Positions 10,130 to 21,586 of a DNA stretch of 64,000 nt are shown in pieces. Position numbers and translations under genes: made by a program. Within the stretch, counting starts at the first letter, position 1, and each line of letters begins with the position of its first letter. Where the stretch lies: contig NZ_LNQC01000062.1 of the NCBI RefSeq assembly GCF_001651855.1, forward strand, positions 36,138 to 100,137, read 5' to 3'. Source of the DNA: Sinorhizobium americanum (lineage in GTDB: Bacteria > Pseudomonadota > Alphaproteobacteria > Rhizobiales > Rhizobiaceae). Below the pieces are notes generated by a model. That model was not told the origin of the DNA. It did not search any database and saw only the letters and a list, made by a program, of their open reading frames with translations.

Positions 10130-11416
10130 ATGGAATGGCAAAGCCCGATCTCGCCCGGACTCTCCTGGTATGAGGCGACCGTCCCGGACAGGCCCAGCTA
10201 TCCGGCGATGCCGGGATCACAGAGGGCCGACGTCGCCATCATTGGCGGCGGCTATACCGGGCTGCAGGCCGCCTTCAACCTGGCGAAAGGCGGTGCCGAC
10301 GTCACGCTGATCGACGCCTGCCGCCTCGGCGACGGCGCCTCCGGGCGCAACGGCGGCCAATTTGGCACCGGTCAGCGCGCCTGGGCCGACGAGGCGGAAG
10401 AGGTGCTCGGACACGAACGGGCGCAACTGCTCTTCGACATGGCCGAGAACGCCAAGCGCTATGTGCTCGATTTCGCGGGCGCGCACGGGATCGATATCGA
10501 GTTCATGCCCGGCCAGCTCTCCGTCGGCCATAAGAGGAGCTTCGAGACCGACTATCGCCGCCATGTCGAGGCAATGGCGGAACGGTTCGGCTACCCGCAT
10601 CTCTCCTTCATGAACCGGGAGGAGACCGCGCACCGGCTCGGTTCGCGCCACTACCACTTCGGCATCCGCGACACCGGCACCGGCCATATTCATCCGATGA
10701 AGCTGCTCGTCGGTCTCGCAAGGCAGGCAGCCTTTGCCGGTGCCAAGCTCTACGAACAGACGAAGGCGCTAAAGGTCGAGAAAAAGGGCGGCGCGGTCGT
10801 CATCGAGACGAACCGCGGCACGATCACTGCGGACCGGGCGCTGATCGCCTGCAACGCCTATATCGGCGATCTCGAGCCGGTGACCGCCAGCCACGTGATG
10901 CCGATCCGCTCCTTCATCGGCGCGACGCCGGTGCTGACGAACCACCCGGAGATTCTTCCGGGCGGCGAGTCGGTAGACGATTCCCGTTTCGTCGTGCGTT
11001 ATTTCCGCAAATCGAAGGATGGCCGCCTGCTGTTCGGCGGGCGTGAAGCCTATACCGCCGACAATCCGCGCGACATTTCCAGCCACATCCGCCGCCAGAT
11101 CCGCGAGATCTATCCGGCCCTTGCCGACATCGACATCACCCATGCCTGGGGCGGTTCGGTCGGCATCACCATGCCTCGCCAGCCCTTCTGCCGCGAGGTC
11201 ATGCCGGGGGTGACGAGCATCGGCGGCTATTCCGGCCATGGCGTGATGCTGTCCAACTATTGCGGCAAGCTCTATGCCGATCTCGCACTCGGCAGAGCAA
11301 CGGAACTGGACCTTCTCACGGATTTGAAGATACCGGCTTTCCCCGGAGGAACGCGCTTCCGGTCCGCCCTCCTCTTCCTCGCGCTGAGCTGGTATGCCTT
11401 GCGCGATCGGCTTTAG
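10130..11416 (+). CDS. FAD-dependent amine/amino-acid oxidoreductase (PuuB-like, DAO family)
   Basis: 428 residues with the DAO-family dinucleotide-binding motif GGGYTG at 39-44, after a 30-residue N-terminal extension typical of gamma-glutamylputrescine oxidase. GDGASGRNGGQF and the C-terminal GGYSGHGVMLSNYCGKL are family-conserved flavin contacts. The start follows GAGGAGCATGTGA and lies 16 nt after the ligase stop, so the pair is an operon. The likely role is oxidative deamination of a gamma-glutamylated amine made by the upstream ligase. Confidence 0.87.
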   Translation: MEWQSPISPGLSWYEATVPDRPSYPAMPGSQRADVAIIGGGYTGLQAAFNLAKGGADVTLIDACRLGDGASGRNGGQFGTGQRAWADEAEEVLGHERAQLLFDMAENAKRYVLDFAGAHGIDIEFMPGQLSVGHKRSFETDYRRHVEAMAERFGYPHLSFMNREETAHRLGSRHYHFGIRDTGTGHIHPMKLLVGLARQAAFAGAKLYEQTKALKVEKKGGAVVIETNRGTITADRALIACNAYIGDLEPVTASHVMPIRSFIGATPVLTNHPEILPGGESVDDSRFVVRYFRKSKDGRLLFGGREAYTADNPRDISSHIRRQIREIYPALADIDITHAWGGSVGITMPRQPFCREVMPGVTSIGGYSGHGVMLSNYCGKLYADLALGRATELDLLTDLKIPAFPGGTRFRSALLFLALSWYALRDRL

Positions 11417-11592
11417 AGCCGCATGGTTCTGGAGCGGGTATTTGCCCAGGACCCACTCCCTGAAATGCTTCATCCACAGAGCGTCATGCTTTGGAAAAAT
11501 TGGGCAGATACGATTTTGTTGCGTTGCACCCTAGCGCTTTTAAATCGATTAGATTATATCTGCCCCTGACCTGAAACAGATCGAGACATGCC

Positions 11593-13068
11593 ATGAGTAG
11601 CCAGATCATTCCTGTCGAACCGTTTGACTATGTCGTGTTCGGCGGCACCGGCGATCTTGCGGAGCGCAAGCTGTTGCCGGCCCTCTACCACCGGCAGATC
11701 GAAGGCCAGTTCACCGAGCCGACGCGAATCATCGGCGCCTCGCGTGCTGCCCTTAGCCATGAGGAATATCGCAGCTTCGCATCCGACGCGCTGAAGGAGC
11801 ACTTGAAGCCCGGCGAGTTCGACGAGGCCGAGGTGGCGAAATTCACGGCGCGGCTCTATTACATATCTGTCGACGCCAAGTCCGAGCAGGGCTGGGACGA
11901 TCTCAAGAAATTGCTGGAGGACGGAAAGGATCGCACGCGGGCCTTCTATCTCGCCGTCGGGCCGGCAATCTTCGGCGATATCTCGGAAAAGATCCGAGAC
12001 CACAAGCTCATCACCAAGAACACCCGCATCGTCGTCGAAAAGCCGATCGGTCGCGATCTCGCTTCGGCGACGGAGCTGAACGATACGATCGGCAAGGTGT
12101 TCCGCGAGGAGCAGATCTTCCGCATCGACCACTATCTCGGCAAGGAGACGGTGCAGAACCTGATGGCGCTGCGCTTCGCCAACGCGCTCTACGAGCCGCT
12201 GTGGAATTCGGCCCATATCGATCACGTGCAGATCACCGTCGCCGAATCGGTCGGCCTGGAAAATCGCGCCGGCTATTACGACAAGGCCGGCGCTCTGCGC
12301 GATATGGTGCAGAACCATATCCTCCAACTCGTCTGCTTCGTCGCGATGGAAGCGCCGACCTCGATGGATGCGGAAGCAGTGCGCGACGAAAAGCTCAAGG
12401 TCCTAAGAGCCCTGAAGCCGATCACCGCCGCCAATGTCGAGCAGGTTACGGTTCGCGGCCAGTACCGCGCCGGCGCATCGGCCGGCGGCCCGGTCAAAGG
12501 CTATCTCGAAGAACTCGAAGGCGGCGTCTCCAACACCGAGACCTTCGTCGCGATCAAGGCCGAGATCAGCAATTGGCGCTGGGCCGGCGTGCCGTTCTAC
12601 ATCCGCACCGGCAAGCGCATGGCCGGCCGCATGTCGGAGATCGTCATCACCTTCAAGCAAATCCCGCATTCGATCTTCGACCACAGCGCCGGGCGCATCT
12701 CCGCCAACCAGTTGATGATCCGGCTGCAGCCGAACGAAGGCGTCAAGCAGTCGCTGATGATCAAGGACCCCGGACCGGGCGGCATGCGGCTCAGAAACGT
12801 GCCGCTCGACATGAGCTTCGCGGAAGCCTTCGGCGTGCGCAATGCCGATGCCTATGAGCGGCTGCTGCTCGACGTCATCCGCAACAACCAGACACTCTTC
12901 GTGCGCCGCGACGAAGTGGAGGCCGCCTGGCAATGGATCGACCCGATCCTCAAGGCCTGGGAAACGGCGGGGCAGCAGGTGCAGGGCTACACCGCCGGCA
13001 CCTGGGGGCCGAGCCAGGCGATCGCGCTCATCGAACGCGACGGCCGCACCTGGAACGACACGATCTAG
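11593..13068 (+). CDS. zwf: Glucose-6-phosphate 1-dehydrogenase
   Basis: 491 residues, full length. It oxidises glucose 6-phosphate to 6-phosphogluconolactone with NAD(P)+, the entry to the Entner-Doudoroff and oxidative pentose phosphate routes. The coenzyme motif GGTGDLAERK is at residues 17-26, and the active-site signature RIDHYLGKE begins at about residue 177. It is first in a zwf-pgl-edd cluster; pgl starts 9 nt after its stop. The 176 bp upstream hold the likely promoter, and no operator was recognised. Confidence 0.97.
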   Translation: MSSQIIPVEPFDYVVFGGTGDLAERKLLPALYHRQIEGQFTEPTRIIGASRAALSHEEYRSFASDALKEHLKPGEFDEAEVAKFTARLYYISVDAKSEQGWDDLKKLLEDGKDRTRAFYLAVGPAIFGDISEKIRDHKLITKNTRIVVEKPIGRDLASATELNDTIGKVFREEQIFRIDHYLGKETVQNLMALRFANALYEPLWNSAHIDHVQITVAESVGLENRAGYYDKAGALRDMVQNHILQLVCFVAMEAPTSMDAEAVRDEKLKVLRALKPITAANVEQVTVRGQYRAGASAGGPVKGYLEELEGGVSNTETFVAIKAEISNWRWAGVPFYIRTGKRMAGRMSEIVITFKQIPHSIFDHSAGRISANQLMIRLQPNEGVKQSLMIKDPGPGGMRLRNVPLDMSFAEAFGVRNADAYERLLLDVIRNNQTLFVRRDEVEAAWQWIDPILKAWETAGQQVQGYTAGTWGPSQAIALIERDGRTWNDTI

Positions 13069-13077
13069 GACCGGCCC

Positions 13078-13776
13078 ATGAGCGAGACCCTGCATACATA
13101 CGAAAACGGAGCGGCCCTGGCGGCGGGGCTTGCCGATGCCGTCAGCGCCAGGCTGGCCGCCGCGCTCGACGCTCGCGGCACGGCGAGCATCGCGGTGTCC
13201 GGCGGCGCGACGCCGAAGGCCTTTTTCCGCGCGCTGGCCGGGCGCGACCTCGATTGGAGGAAGGTGACGATCACCCTCGTCGACGAGCGGTTCGTGCCGC
13301 CCGAAAGCGACCGCTCCAATCACGCGCTCGTCGCTTCGAACCTGCTTCAGGACGAGGCGGCTGCGGCGCAGTTCGTGCCGCTCTATCATGCCGCGGCGAC
13401 CGCCGAGGCTGCCGCTGCGATCGCAAGCAAGGTAACGGCTGCAATCGCTGCGCCCTTCGACGTGGTGGTGCTCGGCATGGGAACCGACGGGCATACGGCC
13501 TCGTTCTTCCCCGGCGGGACGCGCCTTGAAGAGGCCCTTGATCCGGCAACTCCCCGCGGCGTGATCACGATGGAGGCTGACGGGGCCGGTGAACCCCGCC
13601 TCACCTTTACTTTCTCAAGCCTTCAGGATGCCGGATATCTCGTCCTGCATATCGAGGGCGAGGGAAAGAGGGAGGTCCTCGCCCGGGCGCAAGCCTCGGG
13701 AGAGGAGGCCGAAATGCCGATCCGCGCCGTGCTGAGGCGGGCGGCATCGCCGCTGCAGATCTACTGGGCGCCGTAA
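13078..13776 (+). CDS. pgl: 6-phosphogluconolactonase
   Basis: 232 residues of the NagB/SolJ-type lactonase family. It hydrolyses the lactone made by Zwf to 6-phosphogluconate. SGGATPK at residues 41-47 is the phosphate-binding loop, and GMGTDGHTASFFPG at about 132-145 contains the catalytic His region. It starts 9 nt after zwf and precedes edd by 125 nt, so the three genes probably form one transcript. Confidence 0.95.
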   Translation: MSETLHTYENGAALAAGLADAVSARLAAALDARGTASIAVSGGATPKAFFRALAGRDLDWRKVTITLVDERFVPPESDRSNHALVASNLLQDEAAAAQFVPLYHAAATAEAAAAIASKVTAAIAAPFDVVVLGMGTDGHTASFFPGGTRLEEALDPATPRGVITMEADGAGEPRLTFTFSSLQDAGYLVLHIEGEGKREVLARAQASGEEAEMPIRAVLRRAASPLQIYWAP

Positions 13777-13901
13777 GGCGACCGGACAAGAGACAGCAAT
13801 TCAGAAGCGTTACAGCGACGCGCCGCCTTGGAACATTGCCGCTGTAAGCCGATGACAGGATAAAGACCAAGGGGTCCGAAGACTCCGGAACAGGATGTGC
13901 C

Positions 13902-15722
13902 ATGTCCGCCGATTCCCGCATTGCCGCCATTACCGCCCGTATCGTCGAGCGTTCAAAGCCCTATCGCGAACCTTATCTGGAACGCATCCGCAGCGCCGCG
14001 GCGACCGGACCGCACCGCAGCGTCCTCGGCTGCGGCAACCTGGCGCACGGATTTGCCGTCTGTTCCCCCGCCGAGAAGGTGGCGCTCGCCGGCGACCGCG
14101 TCCCGAACCTCGGCATCATCACCTCCTATAACGACATGCTCTCGGCGCATCAGCCGTTCGAGACCTATCCGGCGCTGATCCGCGAGGCGGCTCGGGAGGC
14201 GGGTGGCGTGGCGCAGGTTGCAGGCGGCGTGCCGGCCATGTGCGACGGCGTCACGCAAGGGCAGCCGGGCATGGAGCTGTCGCTCTTCTCGCGCGACTTG
14301 ATCGCCATGGCAGCCGGGATCGGCCTGTCGCACAACATGTTCGATGCGGCCGTCTATCTCGGCGTCTGCGACAAGATCGTGCCCGGCCTGGTGATCGCCG
14401 CGCTGACCTTCGGTCACCTGCCCGCCATCTTCGTTCCCGCCGGACCGATGACCTCGGGCCTGCCGAACGACGAGAAGGCCAAGGTCCGGCAGCTTTTCGC
14501 CGAGGGCAAGGTCGGCCGCGACGAATTGCTCGAGGCGGAATCGAAGTCCTATCACGGCCCCGGCACCTGCACCTTCTACGGCACCGCCAACTCCAACCAG
14601 ATGCTGATGGAGATCATGGGCTTCCACCTGCCGGGCGCCTCCTTCATCAATCCCGGCACGCCGCTGCGCGACGCGCTGACCAAGGAGGCAGCGAAGCGGG
14701 CGCTGGCGATCACGGCCATGGGTAACGAATTCACGCCGGCCGGCGAGATGATCGACGAGCGGTCAATCGTCAACGGCGTCGTCGGTCTGCATGCGACCGG
14801 CGGCTCGACCAACCACACCATGCACCTCGTTGCCATGGCGCGCGCCGCCGGGATCGCGCTCACCTGGCAGGACATTTCGGAACTCTCCGACGTCGTGCCG
14901 CTGCTCGCCCGCGTCTATCCGAACGGCCTTGCCGACGTGAACCACTTTCACGCGGCCGGCGGCATGGGCTTCCTGATCAGCCAGTTGCTCAAGAAGGGGC
15001 TGCTGCACGACGATGTCCGCACCGTCTTCGGCCAGGGCCTCGAGGCCTATGCGATCGACGTGAGGCTCGGCGACAACGGCACCGTTCAGCGCGAGCCGGC
15101 GCCTGAGCAAAGCGCCGATCCAAAGGTGCTCGCGACCATCGACCAGCCCTTCCAGCATACCGGCGGGTTGAAGATGCTGACCGGCAATATCGGCAAGGCG
15201 GTGATCAAGATCTCGGCCGTCAAGCCGGAACGCCATATCATCGAGGCCCCCGCCAAGATCTTCAACGACCAGGCCGAGCTCAACGCCGCCTTCAAGGCTG
15301 GCACGCTCGAAGGCGATTTCGTCGCCGTCGTCCGCTTCCAGGGGCCCAAGGCGAACGGCATGCCGGAGCTGCACAAGCTGACGACGGTGCTCGGCATCCT
15401 GCAGGACAGGGGCCAGAAGGTGGCGATCGTCACCGATGGGCGCATGTCCGGCGCATCGGGCAAGGTCCCGGCCGCCATCCATGTCACCCCGGAAGCAAAG
15501 GAGGGCGGGCCGATCGCCCGCATCCAGGAAGGCGACATCATCCGCATCGACGCGATCAAGGGAACGATCGAGGTCAAGGTCGACGACATTGCGCTGAAGA
15601 CGCGCGTGCCGGCGCATATCGACCTTTCCGAAAACGAGTTCGGCATGGGCCGCGAACTGTTCGCGCCGTTCCGCCAGATCGCCGGTGCGGCCGATCGCGG
15701 CGGCAGCGTTCTGTTTCACTGA
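13902..15722 (+). CDS. edd: Phosphogluconate dehydratase
   Basis: 606 residues, full length for the IlvD/Edd family. It dehydrates 6-phosphogluconate to 2-keto-3-deoxy-6-phosphogluconate using a [4Fe-4S] cluster. Cluster-binding cysteines fit C156 (in CDKIVPG) and C223 (in [10 protein letters not shown]); the signature [15 protein letters not shown] is near 113. The aldolase gene eda is not adjacent in this window. The gene converges on the PilZ-like gene 41 nt downstream. Confidence 0.96.
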   Translation: MSADSRIAAITARIVERSKPYREPYLERIRSAAATGPHRSVLGCGNLAHGFAVCSPAEKVALAGDRVPNLGIITSYNDMLSAHQPFETYPALIREAAREAGGVAQVAGGVPAMCDGVTQGQPGMELSLFSRDLIAMAAGIGLSHNMFDAAVYLGVCDKIVPGLVIAALTFGHLPAIFVPAGPMTSGLPNDEKAKVRQLFAEGKVGRDELLEAESKSYHGPGTCTFYGTANSNQMLMEIMGFHLPGASFINPGTPLRDALTKEAAKRALAITAMGNEFTPAGEMIDERSIVNGVVGLHATGGSTNHTMHLVAMARAAGIALTWQDISELSDVVPLLARVYPNGLADVNHFHAAGGMGFLISQLLKKGLLHDDVRTVFGQGLEAYAIDVRLGDNGTVQREPAPEQSADPKVLATIDQPFQHTGGLKMLTGNIGKAVIKISAVKPERHIIEAPAKIFNDQAELNAAFKAGTLEGDFVAVVRFQGPKANGMPELHKLTTVLGILQDRGQKVAIVTDGRMSGASGKVPAAIHVTPEAKEGGPIARIQEGDIIRIDAIKGTIEVKVDDIALKTRVPAHIDLSENEFGMGRELFAPFRQIAGAADRGGSVLFH

Positions 15723-15762
15723 GGCACCTGCGCCGTCGGAAAGTCCCTGACGGCTCTTGCGG

Positions 15763-16173
15763 TCAGCGATAGATGTCCAGCGTCCGGTTGCGGTGGTTGG
15801 GATGGGTGCTGTAGACGAAGATCCGATTTAGGTCGCGATCGCTCAACAGCCGCAGGAAGCGGGCCTCGATGAGGTTGTTGGCGTGCACCCGCTTCAACAG
15901 ACAGCCGATCAGCGGAAGGCGGGCGCTCGGGATGTCGAGGTAGAAGTTCTGCGGCAGCTGGAACTTCGTCACAATGCCGATCACGGCGCTACTCTTCGAC
16001 AGCTTGATGATCTCGCAGCGCCGCGATGAGAGGTTCTGCATCCCCTTCTCGGTAAATTCGATCCGCGCGTCGTTCCGCGTGTCCTCCATCGGGAAATTCG
16101 CTTCCCGATCATACATGAACGACTCTTCCTTGTTGAGAAAGTGCCGGGAGATAACGGGGGCCGCACCACTCAT
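15763..16173 (-). CDS. PilZ-like domain protein (136 aa)
   Basis: Start chosen at 16173 because AAAGGTGAG lies just upstream of that ATG; the frame could extend 11 codons. Residues about 45-130 look like a PilZ barrel. The RxxxR c-di-GMP motif is present as RNDAR, but the second motif, normally D/NxSxxG, reads KLSKSSAVIG and is degenerate. It may therefore bind c-di-GMP weakly or not at all. A c-di-GMP link to motility or polysaccharide is a family-level expectation only. Confidence 0.65.
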   Translation of the reverse strand: MSGAAPVISRHFLNKEESFMYDREANFPMEDTRNDARIEFTEKGMQNLSSRRCEIIKLSKSSAVIGIVTKFQLPQNFYLDIPSARLPLIGCLLKRVHANNLIEARFLRLLSDRDLNRIFVYSTHPNHRNRTLDIYR

Positions 16174-16258
16174 AGAACTCACCTTTCGCATGCCAGTTGC
16201 AGCCACGCTAACCCGTGAAATTTAACAGAGAGTTTGGGTCCAGGCCCGGTGCACAAAA

Positions 16259-16285
16259 AACCCGTCCGACAGCGCCGGACGGGTT
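16259..16285 (-). terminator. Rho-independent terminator of the agl operon
   Basis: A 10-bp stem, AACCCGTCCG and CGGACGGGTT, with an ACAGCGC loop. Six A's on the plus strand at 16255-16260 give a U-tract on the minus-strand transcript. It lies about 120 nt beyond the aglK stop, with a repeat element in between. Confidence 0.85.
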
Positions 16286-16304
16286 GGAAGGACAGAACGA
16301 GGCC

Positions 16305-16410
16305 TACAGCGTCGCGCGTCTTTTCAGACGCGCAAAGGACGCTGTAACACTTTGAACCTACGCATCGTGCTTTCCGAAAATCGATCCGATTTTCGGGCCG
16401 ATCCGCTAGG
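16305..16410. repeat. Complete RIME-type intergenic element overlapping the aglK stop
   Basis: Two palindromic halves. The first runs TACAGCGTCGCGCGTC...GACGCGCAAAGGACGCTGTA. The second is CCGAAAATCG...CGATTTTCGG, preceded by GTGCTTT and followed by GATCCGCTAGG. The first half recurs at 21447 and the second half resembles 8572-8625. The terminal CTAG supplies the TAG stop of aglK at 16406-16408. RIME assignment rests on structure and host genus. Confidence 0.75.
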
Positions 16411-17494
16411 CGCGATAACTGCGCCCGTCGGCGTCGAAGAGATGAAGCTTCGCCTTGTCGGCGGTAAAGCGCACCTTGTCGCCGCGTCCGACCTTGAGGA
16501 TGCCGGGGATCTTGGCGATGATCGGCTCGTTCTCGACGAGGCCTTCGATATAGAGCAGGGTCACCTCGCCGAGGGCTTCGACGATTGCAATCGTTCCCTC
16601 GAACAGGAAGTCCTGGCCGTCCGTCACCTCAAGGTCTTCCGGCCGCACGCCGAAGCTCGCCTTCTTGCCGTTTTCAGACGCGTTCGTCGGGATGTCGAGC
16701 GTCACGGATTTTCCGCCCGTAAGGTTCACCGTCGTCTGCGCGCCGGCTGCCGTGATCGTCGAAGGGATGACATTCATGGCCGGCGAGCCGATGAAGCGGG
16801 CGACGAAGAGGTTCGCCGGACGCTCGTAGAGCTCGAGCGGCGCACCGACCTGCTCGATATGCCCGAGGGACAGCACCACGATACGGTCGGCGAGCGTCAT
16901 CGCCTCCACCTGGTCGTGGGTGACATAGATCATCGTCGTGTCGGCCATCCGCTCGCTGAGCTTGGCTATCTCGATGCGGGTCGCCACACGCAAGGCAGCA
17001 TCCAGGTTGGACAGCGGCTCGTCGAAGAGGAAGACCTTGGGGTTGCGGCAGATCGCGCGGCCGATCGCGACGCGCTGGCGCTGGCCGCCGGAAAGCGCCT
17101 TCGGAAGGCGGTCGAGGAATTTCGTGAGCTGGAGGATGTCGGCTGCCGAACGGACCCGACGGTCGATCTCCTCCTTCGATTCCTTGGCGATCCGCATGCC
17201 GAAGGCCATGTTGTCGTAGACGGTCATATGCGGGTAGAGCGCATAGGACTGGAAGACCATGGCGATGCCGCGCTTCGACGGCGGCACCTCGTTGACCCGC
17301 TCGCCGTCGATATACATGTCGCCGCCGGTGATCTCCTCGAGCCCGGCGATCATCCGGAGCAGCGTCGACTTCCCGCAGCCGGACGGCCCGACGAAGACGA
17401 CGAACTCGCCCTGTTTGATGTCGAGATTGATGCCGTGAATGACATCGACCGCCCCGTAGGACTTGCGGATATCTTTAAGCAGCAGGCCTGTCAT
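16406..17494 (-). CDS. aglK: ABC transporter ATP-binding protein for alpha-glucosides
   Basis: 362 residues of the MalK/UgpC type. Walker A GPSGCGKST is at 36-44, the signature LSGGQ at 134-138 and Walker B VFLFDEP at 154-160, followed by the C-terminal TOBE/regulatory domain. It energises the AglEFG importer at the inner membrane. It is the last gene of aglE-F-G-A-K, starting 20 nt after the aglA stop. Its stop codon lies inside a RIME-type repeat, and a T-tailed terminator follows. Confidence 0.95.
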   Translation of the reverse strand: MTGLLLKDIRKSYGAVDVIHGINLDIKQGEFVVFVGPSGCGKSTLLRMIAGLEEITGGDMYIDGERVNEVPPSKRGIAMVFQSYALYPHMTVYDNMAFGMRIAKESKEEIDRRVRSAADILQLTKFLDRLPKALSGGQRQRVAIGRAICRNPKVFLFDEPLSNLDAALRVATRIEIAKLSERMADTTMIYVTHDQVEAMTLADRIVVLSLGHIEQVGAPLELYERPANLFVARFIGSPAMNVIPSTITAAGAQTTVNLTGGKSVTLDIPTNASENGKKASFGVRPEDLEVTDGQDFLFEGTIAIVEALGEVTLLYIEGLVENEPIIAKIPGILKVGRGDKVRFTADKAKLHLFDADGRSYRA

Positions 17495-17514
17495 TGCACC
17501 CTCCCCTCGGTTTT

Positions 17515-19170
<1,656 letters not shown>

Positions 19171-19198
19171 GCGAATTTGAAGTCCCTGTCTAGAATTG

Positions 19199-20347
19199 TC
19201 AGCCGCCCTTGACCGAACCCGACAACAGACCACGCACGAGGTACCGTTGCAGGGCGAAGAAGACGATCAGCGGTACGACGATGGTGATGAAGGCGGAAGC
19301 CGTGAGGATTTCCCAATTGCCGCCGCGTGAACCGAGGAGATTGACCAGACGCCCGGTCAGCACCAGCGAATCCTCCCCCGCGCCGAGGAAGACAATGGCG
19401 ACGAGCAGGTCGTTCCAGGTCCAGAGGAACTGGAAGATGGCGAAGGAGGCGAGCGCCGGGAACGACAAGGGCAGGATGATCTTGACGAAGATATCGAAAT
19501 CGCTGGCGCCGTCGACGCGCGCCGATTCCATGATCTCGCGCGGCAGGCCGGCCATGTAGTTGCGCAGCAGATAGATCGCCAGCGGCAGGCCGAAGCCGGT
19601 ATGGGCGAGCCAGATGCCCATATAGGTCTTGGCCGGCACGCCGAAGAAAGCGCCGACGCCGTTATAGAGCTGCAGAAGTGGAATGAGCGACATTTGCAGC
19701 GGCACGACGAGCAGACCGACGACGACCGCGAGCAGGATGGCGCGCCCCGGAAAGGGCATCCAGGCCAGCGCATAGGCCGCAAAGGCGGCGATCAGGATCG
19801 GGATCACCGTCGACGGTATCGCGACCGTCAGCGAGTTGAGGAACGACGTGCCGATGCCGGCCGCACTCAGCACCTCGATATAGTTGTCGATCGTGAAGCG
19901 CGGCGGCGTGGAGGCGGTATAGAATATGCGCTGGCCGCGCGATCCTTCCATCTTCGTGTCCGAGACGATCTCGAAGCCGCCGTCCGCCTGTACGGTCAGC
20001 CGCTCGCCGTCGTTGAGCTCCGCCGTCTCGCCGGGTTTGAACTTCGCCGGCTCGCGGCTAGAAAAGCCGAAGGCGGAAATCTGGCCGCCACCTTGCCCTT
20101 CGAGCAGATTGCCGGAGATCACGAACTTGCCGTCCCGTTCGACCTGGCTATCGGCCGAAGGCGCACGCGCCACGGCGTTGCGCGACGAGGTGGCGAGCGC
20201 CGTCCACCAGCCGGAGACGGCGAGCTGGTCCTTGTCGCGGAGCGACGAGATCAGCAGGCCGGCAGTCGGCATGGTCCAGAGGAGGACGAGGAGCAGGACC
20301 GAAAGATGGACGGCCCAGGTGAGCGGAGAACGCGTCGATGGGTTCAT
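19199..20347 (-). CDS. aglG: ABC transporter permease for alpha-glucosides
   Basis: 382 residues, MalG-type inner-membrane permease. The first membrane span is about residues 13-33. A long extracytoplasmic segment of roughly 100 residues (about 35-145, Gly- and Ser-rich) follows, before the five-helix core. The ATPase-contact EAA loop reads ESARVDGASDFDIFVKIILP. The start is 1 nt after the aglF stop, so the two permeases are translationally coupled. It pairs with AglF to form the channel. Confidence 0.94.
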   Translation of the reverse strand: MNPSTRSPLTWAVHLSVLLLVLLWTMPTAGLLISSLRDKDQLAVSGWWTALATSSRNAVARAPSADSQVERDGKFVISGNLLEGQGGGQISAFGFSSREPAKFKPGETAELNDGERLTVQADGGFEIVSDTKMEGSRGQRIFYTASTPPRFTIDNYIEVLSAAGIGTSFLNSLTVAIPSTVIPILIAAFAAYALAWMPFPGRAILLAVVVGLLVVPLQMSLIPLLQLYNGVGAFFGVPAKTYMGIWLAHTGFGLPLAIYLLRNYMAGLPREIMESARVDGASDFDIFVKIILPLSFPALASFAIFQFLWTWNDLLVAIVFLGAGEDSLVLTGRLVNLLGSRGGNWEILTASAFITIVVPLIVFFALQRYLVRGLLSGSVKGG

Positions 20348-20348
20348 C

Positions 20349-21356
20349 TCAGTGGCCTCCCGATTCCTTGGTCGCGTTGCGGATGTTCCAGATCATGATC
20401 GGAATGACGAGGATCATGATGACCACCGCGATCGACGCGCCGCGGCCGAAGTCGCCGCCGCCGCGGAACATCCAGTCGAACATCAGGTTGGCGAGCACCT
20501 GGCTCTGCCATTGGCCGTTGGTCATCGCCAACACGATATCGAAGACCTTCAGCACAAGGATGGTGATGGTCGTCCAGACGACGGCGATCGTCCCCCAGAT
20601 CTGCGGCACCATGATCTTGAAGAAGATCTGCCAGCCATTGGCGCCGTCGATAACCGCCGCCTCGATGGTCTCTTCCGGAATGCCGCGCAACGCCGCCGAG
20701 AGGATGACCATGGCGAAACCGGTCTGGATCCAGATGAGGATGACCATCAAAAAGAAATTGTTCCAGAAAGGCAGGGTGATCCAGGCCTGCGGCGCGCCGC
20801 CGAAAGCGACGACGATGGCGTTCAGCAGGCCGATCTGTTCGGAGCCCTCGGCGCGGTAGTCGTAGATGAATTTCCAGATGACGGCGGCGCCAACGAAGGA
20901 GATCGCCATCGGCATGAAGATCAGCGTCTTGGCGATATTGCCCCACCAGATACGATCGGTCAGCGCGGCGATGATCAGGCCGAAGAAGGTCGAGAGCGCC
21001 GGCACGACCAAGAGCCAGAGGAAATTGTTGAAGATCGACTGGCGGAATTCACCGTCGCTGAGCATCCAGTCGTAGTTGCGCGCCCCGACGAAATTCTGCC
21101 CGCCCCTGTCATGGAAGCTCAACCAAACGGACTGGACCACCGGATAGATGAGATAGATCGTCAGCGCGAACAGGGCCGGCGCCAGGAACAGCCACGGCCG
21201 GATCGCGTTGGTGATCCTGAGATTGCGGGAGGCGGCAGCTCCTGACAGCCCCTTCGAGGGAAAGATCCAATCGAGAATGAAATTGGTGGCCCAGAAATAG
21301 ACCGCGCAGGCCAGGACACCGGCTATCATCGTCACAATGGCAGCGATAAGCTGCAT
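20349..21356 (-). CDS. aglF: ABC transporter permease for alpha-glucosides
   Basis: 335 residues, MalF-type permease with N-terminal spans near 5-30 and 50-75 and a five- to six-helix core. The EAA loop is EAAVIDGANGWQIFFKIMVP. It partners with AglG. The 230 bp between it and aglE contain a partial RIME-type repeat, so processing or partial termination could lower the permease level relative to the binding protein. Confidence 0.94.
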   Translation of the reverse strand: MQLIAAIVTMIAGVLACAVYFWATNFILDWIFPSKGLSGAAASRNLRITNAIRPWLFLAPALFALTIYLIYPVVQSVWLSFHDRGGQNFVGARNYDWMLSDGEFRQSIFNNFLWLLVVPALSTFFGLIIAALTDRIWWGNIAKTLIFMPMAISFVGAAVIWKFIYDYRAEGSEQIGLLNAIVVAFGGAPQAWITLPFWNNFFLMVILIWIQTGFAMVILSAALRGIPEETIEAAVIDGANGWQIFFKIMVPQIWGTIAVVWTTITILVLKVFDIVLAMTNGQWQSQVLANLMFDWMFRGGGDFGRGASIAVVIMILVIPIMIWNIRNATKESGGH

Positions 21357-21446
21357 GACACATCCCTCCCCTCAAACGCTTCCGGAACCGGACGTTCCAG
21401 GCGCATTGCACGACGGCGGCTTCCACATTTTGTTGGGATGCCCGCC

Positions 21447-21530
21447 TACGGCGCCGTGCGTCTTATCGGACGCGCAAAGGTCGCTGTAACCCTTTGAGCT
21501 GCCGCATGCTTTACGGAAACATGCAGCAGG
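21447..21530. repeat. Partial RIME-type element between aglE and aglF
   Basis: The first half (TACGGCG, GTGCGTC, GGACGCGCAAAGG, CGCTGTAA) matches 16305-16352 closely. The second half is shortened to GCATGCTTTACGG-AAACATGCAGCAGG. It lies in the transcribed space between aglE and aglF and can fold into a stem-loop in mRNA. Confidence 0.7.
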
Positions 21531-21586
21531 CAGGCTGGTCCGAAGAAGAATGGCGGCGGACCGGCATTGGTCCGCCGCCGCAGACC

